Positions 34,054 through 43,649 of a DNA stretch of 64,000 nucleotides are shown one piece after another. Source of the stretch: Streptomyces polyasparticus (GTDB lineage: Bacteria; Actinomycetota; Actinomycetes; Streptomycetales; Streptomycetaceae); assembly GCF_014493765.1 (NCBI RefSeq), contig NZ_JACTVJ010000004.1, positions 851,110 to 915,109 of the forward strand, in the 5' to 3' direction. Within the stretch, counting starts at the first letter, position 1. Each line of letters opens with the position of its first letter. The notes under the pieces were generated by a model, which saw only the letters and a program-made list of their open reading frames with translations, made no database searches and had not been told where the DNA came from. Made by a program: the position numbers and the translations under genes.

Positions 34054-36786
34054 GTGGCTTCCGGATCCGATCGCAACCCGATCATCATTGGCGGCCTGCC
34101 CAGCCAGGTCCCGGACTTTGATCCCGAAGAGACTCAGGAATGGCTCGACTCGCTGGATGCGGCGGTCGACGAGCGGGGCCGCGAGCGGGCCCGCTACCTG
34201 ATGCTCCGGCTGATCGAGCGCGCCCGTGAGAAGCGTGTCGCCGTGCCCGAGATGCGCAGCACGGACTACGTGAACACCATCGCGACCAAGGACGAGCCGT
34301 TCTTCCCGGGCAACGAGGAGATCGAGCGCAAGATCCTCAACGCGACCCGCTGGAACGCGGCCGTCATGGTCTCGCGCGCCCAGCGCCCCGGCATCGGCGT
34401 CGGCGGCCACATCGCGACCTTCGCCTCCTCGGCCTCGCTGTACGACGTGGGCTTCAACCACTTCTTCCGCGGCAAGGACGAGGGCGACGGCGGCGACCAG
34501 ATCTTCTTCCAGGGCCACGCATCGCCCGGTGTGTACGCCCGTGCCTACCTCCTGGACCGGCTCTCCGAGCAGCAGCTCGACGCGTTCCGCCAGGAGAAGT
34601 CGAAGGCGCCGTACGGCCTGTCGTCGTACCCGCACCCGCGCCTGATGCCGGACTTCTGGGAGTTCCCGACCGTGTCGATGGGCCTCGGCCCGCTCGGCGC
34701 GATCTACCAGGCCCGGATGAACCGCTACATGGAGCACCGCGGCATCGCGGACACCTCCAAGTCGCATGTGTGGGCCTACCTCGGCGACGGCGAGATGGAC
34801 GAGCCCGAGTCGCTCGGCCAGCTCTCGCTCGCAGCCCGCGAGGGCCTCGACAACCTGACCTTCGTCGTCAACTGCAACCTGCAGCGGCTCGACGGCCCGG
34901 TGCGCGGCAACGGCAAGATCATCCAGGAGCTGGAGTCGCAGTTCCGCGGCGCCGGCTGGAATGTCATCAAGCTGATCTGGGACCGCAGTTGGGACCCGCT
35001 GCTCGCCCAGGACCGGGACGGCATCCTGGTCAACAAGATGAACTCCACGCCGGACGGCCAGTTCCAGACGTACGCGACCGAGTCCGGTTCGTACATCCGT
35101 GAGCACTTCTTCGGCGACGACCACCGGCTTCGCGCCATGGTCGAGGGCATGACCGACGACCAGCTGCTCCACCTGGGCCGTGGTGGTCACGACCACAAGA
35201 AGGTCTACGCGGCGTACAAGGCGGCGCAGGAGCACAAGGGCCAGCCCACCGTGATCCTGGCGCAGACGGTCAAGGGCTGGACGCTCGGCCCGAACTTCGA
35301 GGGCCGCAACGCGACCCACCAGATGAAGAAGCTGACGGTCGACGACCTCAAGCACTTCCGCGACCGCCTGCACATCCCGATCGCGGACAAGGACCTCGAG
35401 GGCGGCGCCCCGCCGTACTACCACCCGGGCCGTGACTCGGAAGAGATCCAGTACATGCACGACCGCCGCAAGGGGCTCGCGGGCTATGTCCCCGCCCGTG
35501 TGGTGCGTGCGAAGCCGCTGCAGCTGCCGGACGACAAGGTCTACGCGAGCGCCAAGAAGGGCTCGGGGCAGCAGTCGATCGCCACGACCATGGCGTTCGT
35601 CCGCATCCTCAAGGACCTGATGCGGGACAAGGAGATCGGCAAGCGGTTCGTGCCGATTGCGCCGGACGAGTACCGCACGTTCGGCATGGACGCCTTCTTC
35701 CCGAGCGCCAAGATCTACAACCCGCTCGGCCAGCAGTACGAGTCGGTGGACCGCCAGCTGCTGCTCGCCTACAAGGAGTCGCCGACCGGCCAGATGCTGC
35801 ACGACGGCATCACCGAGGCCGGCTGCACCGCCTCCCTGATCGCCGCGGGTTCGGCGTACGCCACGCACGGCGAGCCGCTGATCCCGGTGTACGTCTTCTA
35901 CTCGATGTTCGGATTCCAGCGCACCGGCGACCAGTTCTGGCAGATGGCCGACCAGCTGGCGCGCGGATTCGTCCTGGGTGCGACCGCCGGACGCACCACT
36001 CTGACCGGTGAGGGCCTGCAGCACGCGGACGGCCACTCGCATCTGCTGGCCTCGACCAACCCGGCCTGTGTCGCCTACGACCCGGCGTACGGCTTCGAGA
36101 TCGCGCACATCGTCAAGGACGGTCTGCGGCGGATGTACGGCGAGAACAGTGAGGACGTCTTCTACTACCTCACCGTCTACAACGAGCCGATCCAGCACCC
36201 GGCCGAGCCCGAGAACGTGGACGTCGAGGGCATCCTCAAGGGCATCCACCTCTTCAAGAAGGGCGAGGCGGGCCAGATCCCGGCGCAGATCATGGCGTCC
36301 GGTGTCGCGGTGCCGTGGGCCGTCGAGGCGCAGGAGATCCTCGCCAAGGAGTGGAACGTCAGGGCCGATGTCTGGTCGGCGACCTCCTGGAACGAGCTGC
36401 GCCGTGACGCCGTGGACGTCGAGGAGCACAACCTCCTGCACCCGGAGGAGGAGCAGCGCGTCCCGTACGTGACGCAGAAGCTCAACGGCGCGGAGGGTCC
36501 GTTCGTGGCCGTCTCCGACTGGATGCGTGCCGTTCCCGACCAGATCGCGCGCTGGGTGCCCGGCCGCTACAGCTCTCTGGGCGCCGACGGCTTCGGCTTC
36601 GCCGACACCCGTGGCGCGGCCCGTCGCTTCTTCCACATCGACGCGCAGTCGGTGGTCCTTGGTGTGCTCACCGAGCTCGCCAAGGACGGCAAGATCGACC
36701 GCTCGGTCCTGAAGCAGGCCATCGACCGCTACCAGCTGCTCGATGTGGCGGCGGCGGACCCGGGGGCCGCGGGCGGGGACGCGTAA
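34054..36786 (+). CDS. aceE: pyruvate dehydrogenase E1 component, homodimeric type
   Basis: 910 residues, the expected size. Thiamine diphosphate binding is shown by [14 protein letters not shown], then [20 protein letters not shown]. Catalytic/channel histidines lie in GHASPG and [14 protein letters not shown]. It decarboxylates pyruvate and passes the acetyl group to the E2 lipoyl domain; E2 and E3 are not in this window. The start is GTG 34054 with AGCGAAGGAACAGC upstream. Transcription is probably monocistronic, given the hairpin directly after the stop. Confidence 0.97.
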   Translation: MASGSDRNPIIIGGLPSQVPDFDPEETQEWLDSLDAAVDERGRERARYLMLRLIERAREKRVAVPEMRSTDYVNTIATKDEPFFPGNEEIERKILNATRWNAAVMVSRAQRPGIGVGGHIATFASSASLYDVGFNHFFRGKDEGDGGDQIFFQGHASPGVYARAYLLDRLSEQQLDAFRQEKSKAPYGLSSYPHPRLMPDFWEFPTVSMGLGPLGAIYQARMNRYMEHRGIADTSKSHVWAYLGDGEMDEPESLGQLSLAAREGLDNLTFVVNCNLQRLDGPVRGNGKIIQELESQFRGAGWNVIKLIWDRSWDPLLAQDRDGILVNKMNSTPDGQFQTYATESGSYIREHFFGDDHRLRAMVEGMTDDQLLHLGRGGHDHKKVYAAYKAAQEHKGQPTVILAQTVKGWTLGPNFEGRNATHQMKKLTVDDLKHFRDRLHIPIADKDLEGGAPPYYHPGRDSEEIQYMHDRRKGLAGYVPARVVRAKPLQLPDDKVYASAKKGSGQQSIATTMAFVRILKDLMRDKEIGKRFVPIAPDEYRTFGMDAFFPSAKIYNPLGQQYESVDRQLLLAYKESPTGQMLHDGITEAGCTASLIAAGSAYATHGEPLIPVYVFYSMFGFQRTGDQFWQMADQLARGFVLGATAGRTTLTGEGLQHADGHSHLLASTNPACVAYDPAYGFEIAHIVKDGLRRMYGENSEDVFYYLTVYNEPIQHPAEPENVDVEGILKGIHLFKKGEAGQIPAQIMASGVAVPWAVEAQEILAKEWNVRADVWSATSWNELRRDAVDVEEHNLLHPEEEQRVPYVTQKLNGAEGPFVAVSDWMRAVPDQIARWVPGRYSSLGADGFGFADTRGAARRFFHIDAQSVVLGVLTELAKDGKIDRSVLKQAIDRYQLLDVAAADPGAAGGDA

Positions 36787-36806
36787 ACACGACGATCCGC
36801 TGGTGA

Positions 36807-36836
36807 GGGCGGCGGGACCTGATGGTCCCGCCGCCC
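36807..36836 (+). terminator. aceE terminator
   Basis: A thirteen-base perfect stem (36807-36819 with 36824-36836) around TGAT, followed by TTTC, 21 bp after the aceE stop. Confidence 0.92.
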
Positions 36837-36852
36837 TTTCGCGTTGTCTACG

Positions 36853-37665
36853 ATGCGCGCTATGGCCGGCCTCAAACAACAGCCCCCGCAGATCCGCTGG
36901 GAGAACCACACCCAGCGCCCGCTGCTGGCCCTCGCGGTGCTCTTCGCCCTCGCGTACGCCGTACCGATCGTGGCGCCCGACGCGTCGGCGAGCATCAGGG
37001 AAGCGTGCCGGGTGGTGGAGTGGGTGGTCTGGGGCGCGTTCGCCGCGGACTACCTCGTACGGCTGGTGCTGACCGAGCACCGGCTGCACTTCGTACGGCA
37101 TCACTGGCTGGATCTGCTCGCGGTGCTCCTGCCGCTGCTCCGGCCCTTCCAGCTCCTTCGGGTGATCTCCACGCTGCTGCTCGTCGGGCGGCGGGCCCGG
37201 ATGGCCACGCAGATAAAGCTGACCACCTATGTGGGTGGTTCGGTCGTGGGCCTGTTGATGTTCGGCTCACTGGCCGTGCTCGAGGTGGAGCGGGAGGCAC
37301 CGGACGGGAACATCCGGTCGCTGGGCGATGCGGTGTGGTGGTCCTTCACCACGATGACCACGGTCGGCTACGGCGACCACTCGCCGACCACCGGGCTCGG
37401 GCGGGTGCTCGCGGTCGGTCTGATGCTCTCGGGGATCGCGCTGCTCGGTGTGGTCACGGCGAACATCGCCGCCTGGTTCATCTCGCGTTTCGAGTCGGAC
37501 GACGCGGAGGAGCGCCGACAGACGGCGGCGATCCTCGAACTGACCGATGAGGTCAGGGCGTTGCGGGCGCAGGTCGCGGCGCTGCAGTCGCGCGAGGGGG
37601 TGGGTCCGGGCTCTTCAAGTACCTCGGTGCCGGCCCCTTCCATGCCAGGGCCCGAGGCCAGGTAG
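36853..37665 (+). CDS. potassium channel family protein
   Basis: About 270 residues. There are four N-terminal hydrophobic segments including an Arg-containing VISTLLLVGRRARMATQIK helix reminiscent of a reduced voltage sensor, then a pore: AVWWSFTTMTTVGYGDHSP with the TVGYGD selectivity filter, and the inner helix LMLSGIALLGVVTANIAAWF. A C-terminal coiled coil (RRQTAAILELTDEVRALRAQ) suits tetramer assembly. The start may be ATG 36853 or 36862, as no good ribosome site is seen; it may be nearly leaderless behind the aceE terminator. Confidence 0.9.
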   Translation: MRAMAGLKQQPPQIRWENHTQRPLLALAVLFALAYAVPIVAPDASASIREACRVVEWVVWGAFAADYLVRLVLTEHRLHFVRHHWLDLLAVLLPLLRPFQLLRVISTLLLVGRRARMATQIKLTTYVGGSVVGLLMFGSLAVLEVEREAPDGNIRSLGDAVWWSFTTMTTVGYGDHSPTTGLGRVLAVGLMLSGIALLGVVTANIAAWFISRFESDDAEERRQTAAILELTDEVRALRAQVAALQSREGVGPGSSSTSVPAPSMPGPEAR

Positions 37666-37676
37666 CTCCCCACAGG

Positions 37677-37706
37677 CCGACGGCCGGCTTCTCAGCCGGC
37701 CGTCGG
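37677..37706. terminator. bidirectional hairpin between convergent genes
   Basis: Thirteen bases on each side (37677-37689, 37694-37706) around TCTC. It lies 11 bp after the channel gene and 33 bp after the stop of the opposing membrane-protein gene. Confidence 0.9.
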
Positions 37707-37738
37707 TGTGTCCCGTCGGAACGTTCCCTTGTTTCCCG

Positions 37739-38047
37739 CTAGAGCATTCCGTTGCCGGGGCCTGCGGCGCCCGCGATCGCGAGCAGCGCCAGCAGGGTGT
37801 CGATAGCACCCAGGACGACCGCGACCAGTGCCGGAATGCTCCGTCCGCCGTCCCAGCGGCGTCCCATGGCCAGCCACCCGCACAGGATCGCGAGCGGGCC
37901 GAGCAGGATGTGGAGCACGAAGAACCCGGCGACGGCGCAGATCACGCCGACGATCGCGAGCGTCGCGCGGTCCGGCCCGGACCGGGACCATGTGCGGCCA
38001 CGTGTCCGGGGGTGCTTGCGCGTGCTGTTTCCGAAGCCCGCCATCAT
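37739..38047 (-). CDS. small membrane protein (DUF4190-like)
   Basis: About 102 residues, from tandem ATG codons at 38047/38044 after GGGAG. A basic head (NSTRKHPRTRGRTWSRSG) is followed by two hydrophobic helices (LAIVGVICAVAGFFVLHILL and IPALVAVVLGAIDTLLALLA) with a Trp/Arg turn between. The arrangement resembles small two-helix proteins often annotated DUF4190. Function unknown. Confidence 0.72.
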   Translation of the reverse strand: MMAGFGNSTRKHPRTRGRTWSRSGPDRATLAIVGVICAVAGFFVLHILLGPLAILCGWLAMGRRWDGGRSIPALVAVVLGAIDTLLALLAIAGAAGPGNGML

Positions 38048-38089
38048 CACTCCCTGCCTTGGTGGACGGGGCCTGTGGGACGGGTGCCC

Positions 38090-38206
38090 CGGATGCGGGG
38101 GGTCAGTCATCGCGGGCTTCGTCCGCTCCCCGCATCCGAACTTCGTTCGGATCTCCTCAAGCGCCGGAGGGGCTGAAAGATCTGCTCAAGCGCCGCAGGG
38201 GCTGAG
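38090..38206. repeat. Streptomyces-type intergenic repeat with nested inverted repeats
   Basis: Contains CGGATGCGGGG / CCCCGCATCCG (38090-38100 and 38128-38138), TCCGAAC-TTC-GTTCGGA (38135-38151) and two copies of a CTCAAGCGCCG(G/C)AGGGGCTGA unit (38155 and 38185). I recognise such sequences as frequent dispersed intergenic elements in Streptomyces chromosomes. It follows the I36-like gene. Confidence 0.65.
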
Positions 38207-38632
38207 TCAGCTCTCCCAGATCTTGAACGCCCGTACCCGGTACGGCGATGCGGGAGCCCAGGTGCCGCCGCCGCGGCCCGGGTAGGTCTCGAAGTCGCCG
38301 GTCTCCTCGCACTCCGCGGACTGATAGGTGGTGACGGGGCGGGCCGTGCGGTTGACGAGGGCCTGGGCGCTGCTCCCCTCCGGCAGCGCCGTACAGGCCT
38401 CCGTCGTCAGCTCGGTGAGCTCGTGCGCGGTGCGGGAGCCGGTGTAGTCCGGCTCCGCCCACAGGCACAGCTCCCCCGGTCCGCAGCGCGCCCCCTGGCC
38501 CGGCGGCGCGGCGCCCGCGGGTACTGCGGCGCTGGGCGCGGCCGCCGTGGCGAGCGCCGCGACGCCGAGTGCGGCGGCGGTGACGGTCGTCCTCAGGTGT
38601 GCGGTCCTGCGCATGGCTGCGGTCCTGCTCAT
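38207..38632 (-). CDS. secreted peptidase inhibitor family I36-like protein
   Basis: A 141-residue protein. The signal peptide is clear: basic MRRTAHLRTTV, then TAAALGVAALATAAAPSAA. The mature part begins near CGPGELCLWAEPDYTGSR, the beta/gamma-crystallin-type I36 (Streptomyces metalloproteinase inhibitor) signature, with four cysteines for two disulfides (CGPGELC; TTEAC; SAEC). It probably binds an extracellular protease or plays a structural role. The start is 38632 or 38614. Confidence 0.82.
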   Translation of the reverse strand: MSRTAAMRRTAHLRTTVTAAALGVAALATAAAPSAAVPAGAAPPGQGARCGPGELCLWAEPDYTGSRTAHELTELTTEACTALPEGSSAQALVNRTARPVTTYQSAECEETGDFETYPGRGGGTWAPASPYRVRAFKIWES

Positions 38633-38814
38633 GGATGCGAACCCCCGTGTCGCGTCGATCAGTTGGCGCCACTGTGACCTGCGGCGCAAGCGGTCCGGAA
38701 GGGGGTTCGGGCTGCCGTCACCCTGATAGGGGAAATCCCCGCCAGGGTGCCCTGACGGGGATTTCTTGCCTGCTGCTCGTACGGGAAGAAGCCTCACTTC
38801 CCGTACGGGAGACG

Positions 38815-40434
38815 TCAGATGTGGCCGACCCCCGCGCCCGCCTCCGCGTTGGCGCCCTTCTTGGTGAGCAGGGCGACGAAGATGGCGACGACGGCGACAC
38901 CCGCGGCCGTGAGGCTCGCGAGCCCCATGCCGGACATGAAGGTGTCGTGCGCGACATCGGTGATCTTCGCGGCGATCTCCGGCGGGGTGTTCGGGGCCAC
39001 CGGTGCGGCGCCGGACTGCACGGCCTCCGCGGCCTGGCCGAACTGGGCCTCGGGGATGGGCGGCAGGCCGGCGTCGGCCCAGTTCTCCGCCAGGCTGTTG
39101 TCCACCTTCGACGCCATGATCGCGCCGAGCACGGCGGTGCCGAGGCTGCCGCCGATCTGCATCGCGGCCTGCTGCAGACCGCCCGCGACACCGGAGAGCT
39201 CCATCGGGGCGTTGCCCACGATGACCTCGGTGGCGCCGACCATGACCGGCGCGAGACCGAGACCGAGCAGCGCGAACCAGACGGACATGGTGAGGCTGGA
39301 GGTGTCGGTCTCCAGGGTGGACATGCCGTACATGGCGAGGGCGGTCACCGCCATGCCGCCCGCGAGCGGGATGCGCGGGCCGACCTTGGTGATCATCGCG
39401 CCCGCGAGCGGGGAGCCGACGATCATCATGCCGGTGAGCGGCAGCAGGTGCAGACCGCTGTCGACCGGGCTCATGCCGTGCACGTTCTGCAGATAGAAGG
39501 TGACGAAGAACAGACCGCCCATGAAGGCGATCGCCATCAGGACCATCAGGACCACACCGGCGGACAGCGGCAGCGAGCGGAACAGCTTCAGCGGGATCAG
39601 CGGTTCCTTGACCTTCGTCTGCCAGAAGGCGAAGAGCGCGAAGGCCACGAGGGAGCCGATGATCCAGGCCCAGGTGCTGGTCGAGCCCCAGCCCCACTCG
39701 GGCGCCTTGATGACGGCCCACACCAGCGAGAACATCGCGACGGAGAGCAGCGCGATGCCGAGCAGGTCGAACGAGCGCGGCGCGTTCTCGGCCCGGTGGT
39801 CCTTGAGGATCAGGATGCCGAGGACGACGGCGACGATGCCGACCGGCACGTTGATGAAGAAGACCGACTGCCAGCTGACGTGCTCGACGAGCACGCCGCC
39901 GAGGATCGGGCCGCCTGCGGTGGAGGCACCGATGACCATGCCCCAGATGCCGATGGCCATGTTGAGCTTCTCGGCCGGGAAGGTCGCGCGAAGGAGACCG
40001 AGCGCGGCCGGCATGAGCAGCGCGCCGAACAGGCCCTGCAGGACACGGAAGGCGACGACGAAGCCGACGCTGTTCGAGAAGCCGATGGCGCCGGACGCGG
40101 CCGCGAAGCCGACGACGCCGATGAGGAAGGTCTGGCGGTGGCCGAAGCGGTCACCGAGCTTGCCCGCGGTGATCAGGGTGACCGCGAGGGCCAGGAAGTA
40201 GCCGTTGGTGATCCACTGGATCTGCTGCCAGGTGGCGCCGAGATCCGTCTTGATCACGGGGTTGGCGATCGCGACGATCGTGCCGTCGAGAGCGACCATC
40301 ATCACGCCGATGGCCACGGCGAACAGGGTCAGCCAGGGGTGGCCGCGCAACCCCTTGGCCGTGGTCGGTTCGGAGGTACTCGCCGGGGAATCGGGGGCCT
40401 TGCCGGCCTTTTCGACGGTGGTCTGACTAGTCAT
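38815..40434 (-). CDS. DHA2-type MFS multidrug efflux transporter
   Basis: 539 residues and 14 predicted membrane helices, typical of EmrB/QacA proton antiporters. Motifs: MMVALDGTIVAIANP (D-x-T-I-V-x-x-A-x-P) in helix 1, GKLGDRFGHRQTFL (motif A) and VVAFRVLQGLFGALLMP (motif C region). It exports hydrophobic drugs. It is divergent from a TetR gene with nested dyads between, indicating local repression by that regulator. Confidence 0.93.
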   Translation of the reverse strand: MTSQTTVEKAGKAPDSPASTSEPTTAKGLRGHPWLTLFAVAIGVMMVALDGTIVAIANPVIKTDLGATWQQIQWITNGYFLALAVTLITAGKLGDRFGHRQTFLIGVVGFAAASGAIGFSNSVGFVVAFRVLQGLFGALLMPAALGLLRATFPAEKLNMAIGIWGMVIGASTAGGPILGGVLVEHVSWQSVFFINVPVGIVAVVLGILILKDHRAENAPRSFDLLGIALLSVAMFSLVWAVIKAPEWGWGSTSTWAWIIGSLVAFALFAFWQTKVKEPLIPLKLFRSLPLSAGVVLMVLMAIAFMGGLFFVTFYLQNVHGMSPVDSGLHLLPLTGMMIVGSPLAGAMITKVGPRIPLAGGMAVTALAMYGMSTLETDTSSLTMSVWFALLGLGLAPVMVGATEVIVGNAPMELSGVAGGLQQAAMQIGGSLGTAVLGAIMASKVDNSLAENWADAGLPPIPEAQFGQAAEAVQSGAAPVAPNTPPEIAAKITDVAHDTFMSGMGLASLTAAGVAVVAIFVALLTKKGANAEAGAGVGHI

Positions 40435-40447
40435 ACGGAAAAGGCTA

Positions 40448-40498
40448 GTGACAGCGACTGACAGTTGACAACGTCAGCCACTAGTCGGTAACTGTCAC
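40448..40498. promoter_or_regulatory. nested operator dyads between efflux gene and tetR
   Basis: GTGACAG (40448-40454) is mirrored by CTGTCAC (40492-40498), TGACAGTT (40459-40466) by AACTGTCA (40490-40497), and CTGAC-A-GTTG (40458-40467) by CAAC-GTCAG (40469-40477). These overlap both divergent promoters and are the probable TetR binding sites. Confidence 0.7.
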
Positions 40499-40550
40499 GT
40501 TGCTCACAGGTAATGTGAGCCAGACATACGGGAGGAAAGAGGGCCATGGA

Positions 40551-41192
40551 GTGACAGGGCATGCAGCGGCCCCGGGGCTGCGCGAGCGCAAGAAGCAGCG
40601 CACCCGGGACGCACTGGTGCGCGCCGCACTCGAGCTCTTCACGACCCGGGGGTACGAGCGCACGACCGTCGACGAGATCGTCGCGGCCGTCGACGTGTCG
40701 CAGCGCACCTTCTTCCGTTATTTCGCGGGCAAGGAGCAAGTGGTCTTCGCCGTGCAGGAAATGGTGGAGGCGCGCTTCGTGGAGGTGCTGCGCGCCCGCC
40801 CGCCCCAGGAGCCCGCGTTCGAGGCGCTGCGCAGGAGCGTCCTGGATGCCTGGGACTCGATCGGTGAGTCCATCGAGCAGTACGTGCCGGTGGAGACGTA
40901 CATGCGGGTCTTCCAGATGATCGAGTCCACGCCGGTGCTGCTCGCCGAGCACACGCGGCGCGCGCTCGAGACGCAGGAGGAGACCGTGCGGATCGTGGCC
41001 GAGCGCGAGGGCCTCGATCCGGACACCGACCACCGGCCGCGGGTGGCGGTCGCCGCGTTCAGCGGGGTGATGCAGGCCGCCGGGCGGCAGTGGGGCGCCG
41101 GCGGGGATCTCAGCGTGGAGTCGATGCGCCGGCTCACGGCCTCGCTGCTCGACCAGCTGGAACCGGCACTCGCCGGGGACTGGCGCGCCTGA
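40551..41192 (+). CDS. TetR family repressor of the divergent efflux pump
   Basis: A 213-residue protein from GTG 40551 with GAGGG seven bases upstream. The helix-turn-helix is textbook: LRERKKQRTRDALVRAALEL, then TTVDEIVAAVDVSQRTFFRY. The C-terminal ligand domain carries MRVFQMIESTPVLLAEHTRR. Divergent placement and the shared dyads support control of the DHA2 transporter by a hydrophobic inducer. Confidence 0.92.
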   Translation: MTGHAAAPGLRERKKQRTRDALVRAALELFTTRGYERTTVDEIVAAVDVSQRTFFRYFAGKEQVVFAVQEMVEARFVEVLRARPPQEPAFEALRRSVLDAWDSIGESIEQYVPVETYMRVFQMIESTPVLLAEHTRRALETQEETVRIVAEREGLDPDTDHRPRVAVAAFSGVMQAAGRQWGAGGDLSVESMRRLTASLLDQLEPALAGDWRA

Positions 41193-41256
41193 CCGGCTGT
41201 GATCCGCGCCACGGACTGCGCAGTAGGCCGTCTCGTTCTCCTAGGGTGGCCGGATC

Positions 41257-42447
41257 GTGACTTCTTTCGACTCCACGCCCTCGCTGAACGTCTGGCGCGC
41301 CCTCCTCGCCATCGCCGTTGTCTTCGTCATGCTGACGGCCACCGGCTGGACCGCGGTCCGCAGCAAGGGCGGGTCGACCCCGCTCGAAGCCGCGCTCGCC
41401 GCCTGGGACCGCGGTGGTATCGACGGCCGGAAACTGCCCGATCCGCAGGCGCCCGCGAAGCGGATCTCCCGCTTCTTCGCCACGCTGAGCGACGCGCAGC
41501 GCGAACGCCTCGCCGAGCGCTATCCGTTGGTCGTCGGCAATCTCAACGGCGCACCCCTGACGCTGCGTTACGAGGCGAACCGCCACTCCGTACGCCAGGC
41601 CATCAAGGCCGAGCGGGAACGGATGCACGACACGCATCTGTCCGCCGCGGGCCGCCGCGACGCCGGCAGACGCGTGAACCGCTTCGAGTCCTTCCTGAAG
41701 CCCGGCCGCGATCTGCTCGCCTTCGATCCGAGCGGCCGCGGGCGGGTGGCCGAGGTGCTCGGCAACCTCGCGAAGGCCGACCGCGTCTCGGTCGTCGTGC
41801 CCGGTGTGGACACGGATCTGCTCACGTACCAGAAGACCTTCGGGCGGTACTCGGCGACCTCGGGCATGTCCCGTGCGCTGTACCGCACCGAGCGCAAGGA
41901 GAGCCCGGGCACCCGTACCGCGGTGATCGCCTGGGCCGACTACACGGCGCCCGCCGGTGTGGGCATGGACGCCTTCACGGTGCGGCGTGCCGAGGACGGG
42001 GCGGAGCGGCTCAATGCCATGCTCCGTGCGCTGCCCGGCAAGGCGCCCACCGCTCTGTACTGCCACAGCTACGGTTCGGTCGTCTGCGGCCTCGCCGCCT
42101 CCGAACTCCCGCCCCGCGTCAAGGACATCGCGGTCGCGGGCAGCCCGGGGATGCGCGCCGAGACCGCCGCCGATCTGGGAACGTCCGCGCGGGTGTGGGC
42201 CGTACGCGACGACGACGACTGGATCGCGGACGTACCGCATCTGGAGGTCGGCAGTTTCGGGCTCGGTGTGGACCCGGTGACTTCGGGGTTCGGGGCGCGG
42301 GTGCTTTCGGCCAAGGACTCGGTCGGGCACACCGGTTACTTCGAGCCGGGTACGGAGAGCCTGCGCAATTTCGCGCGGATCGGCGTCGGGCATTTCGACG
42401 AGGTCAGCTGCGCGGATGACGGGGATGCCTGTCGGGCTCACGTATGA
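41257..42447 (+). CDS. DUF1023 alpha/beta hydrolase, membrane-anchored
   Basis: A 396-residue protein from GTG 41257. One N-terminal transmembrane helix (ALLAIAVVFVMLTATGWTAV), then an alpha/beta-hydrolase domain: LVVGNLNGAPLTLRYEANR, LAFDPSGRGRVAEVLG, VSVVVPGVDTDL, nucleophile Ser in YCHSYGSVVCG, VAGSPGMRAE, and acid/His region GHTGYFEPGTESL. Extracytoplasmic esterase/lipase-like; substrate unknown. A closely similar gene is at 45954-47084. Confidence 0.88.
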   Translation: MTSFDSTPSLNVWRALLAIAVVFVMLTATGWTAVRSKGGSTPLEAALAAWDRGGIDGRKLPDPQAPAKRISRFFATLSDAQRERLAERYPLVVGNLNGAPLTLRYEANRHSVRQAIKAERERMHDTHLSAAGRRDAGRRVNRFESFLKPGRDLLAFDPSGRGRVAEVLGNLAKADRVSVVVPGVDTDLLTYQKTFGRYSATSGMSRALYRTERKESPGTRTAVIAWADYTAPAGVGMDAFTVRRAEDGAERLNAMLRALPGKAPTALYCHSYGSVVCGLAASELPPRVKDIAVAGSPGMRAETAADLGTSARVWAVRDDDDWIADVPHLEVGSFGLGVDPVTSGFGARVLSAKDSVGHTGYFEPGTESLRNFARIGVGHFDEVSCADDGDACRAHV

Positions 42448-42685
42448 GCCGGAACAGGCAGGACTGAAACCGGACCGGAGCAGGACTGAACGCGGCCCGA
42501 GAGGGCAGGCGGCCCGGTACCGCGGAGTGCCGCGGTCCGCGGGTGGAGGGCTCCCCTCCGGGGTACGGGGTGCAAGGACTGCGGTCCCCGGCCTGGCCGA
42601 CGCGCGTAGAAGTCCGCCGGGGCGGGAAGACGCCGGAACGTATCGAGGGGGGACGTACAGGCGCATGCCGCATACGATGAGCCGC

Positions 42686-43543
42686 ATGGGTGACGTACTG
42701 GCCGGATTTCATGCCGCCTGGGAGTTCGACACGGACTCCGTGCTCATCCGCTTCGAACGGGGGATCAGGACGCCGAAGCTCTTCCATGCGCTCGGTGAAC
42801 GCCGCATCCCCCACGAGGCGTTGGCGGATGTGACGTTGACCCCGGGGAAGCGGGGCACAGTGGTGCTGCACGCCGTGCCGAGGGCCGGGGCGGATCCGCT
42901 GATGGAGGCGGCCGCCGGGCAGCTCAAGGACGGCTGCGATCCGTACCGCCTGGTGCTTCCGGCCGAGCGCGAGACGCTCGCCGAGTACTACCGCGACGAA
43001 CTGCGCGCCCTGCTGCCGTCGCCCAACGGGCCGGCCGACCGCTTCATCGTGAGCGCTCCCGAGGGCCCGCTGCACTTCAAGGCGTACGACGGAAAGGCCT
43101 CGTTCGACGGCAAGGCGGTGAGCTTCCGCTGGTTCTGGACGGGTGCCTCGTCGGCCAAGTGGAAGGCGGGCGACCAGACCTTCCCGGTGGCCGATCTCAG
43201 CGGGGTCGAGTGGCGTTCGCCGGAGATCTTCGACGGGTATCTGCGGCTGATCCGCCGCCCCGGTGCGGTCGTCCAGCCCGCGCAGGCCGATCAGGATCCG
43301 GCCGCGGTGGTGTTCGGGCTCGGATACGGGCCCGTACACGAGTCGCTGCCGTTCGCGGCGGCGGTGCTCGCGGCGGCGCGGACGCGGGGCACGGCGGCGA
43401 TCGAGGACGCGCGGCCCCCGGGGCGACGGGACCCGGCGGACATCGCGGAGCGGATCCGGCATCTCGGGGAGCTGCACGGGGCCGGGCTCCTCACGGACGA
43501 GGAGTTCTCCGCGAAGAAGGCGGAGCTGCTCGCCGAGCTGTGA
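42686..43543 (+). CDS. DUF4429 domain protein with C-terminal SHOCT motif
   Basis: About 285 residues, MGDVLAGFHAAWEFDTDSVL at the start (other in-frame ATGs at 42665 and 42677). Two DUF4429 modules with PH-like beta patterns follow: EFDTDSVLIRFERG ... and LHFKAYDGKASFDGKAVSFR. The last 35 residues (IAERIRHLGELHGAGLLTDE, then EFSAKKAELLAEL) form a SHOCT helix, a short oligomerisation motif. Likely membrane-lipid associated, with unknown function. Confidence 0.85.
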   Translation: MGDVLAGFHAAWEFDTDSVLIRFERGIRTPKLFHALGERRIPHEALADVTLTPGKRGTVVLHAVPRAGADPLMEAAAGQLKDGCDPYRLVLPAERETLAEYYRDELRALLPSPNGPADRFIVSAPEGPLHFKAYDGKASFDGKAVSFRWFWTGASSAKWKAGDQTFPVADLSGVEWRSPEIFDGYLRLIRRPGAVVQPAQADQDPAAVVFGLGYGPVHESLPFAAAVLAAARTRGTAAIEDARPPGRRDPADIAERIRHLGELHGAGLLTDEEFSAKKAELLAEL

Positions 43544-43572
43544 GGTCCTCGTGGCTTCTGTGGCCGGAGGTG

Positions 43573-43615
43573 ATACCGGGGTATGAGTCCGTTTCCGGCC
43601 CCGCGGTATGACGCG
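43573..43615. promoter_or_regulatory. candidate regulator box upstream of the kinase gene
   Basis: ATACC-GG-GGTAT (43573-43584) is a perfect 12-bp dyad. The sequence from its second half to TATGACG (about 43609) recurs in similar order upstream of the DUF1023 gene at 45954. Confidence 0.55.
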
Positions 43616-43649
43616 AGCGGCGTTGCTTCCTGCCTACGCTGATCACGCC

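Noticed and set aside
33517-37104. A very long open frame antisense to aceE, continuous with the DUF3052 frame
   Set aside because: It mirrors the codon bias of aceE; high-GC genes leave the opposite strand free of stops. The translation is Arg/Val/His-rich with no domain, while aceE on the other strand is unmistakable. Only the last 142 residues (DUF3052) are real.
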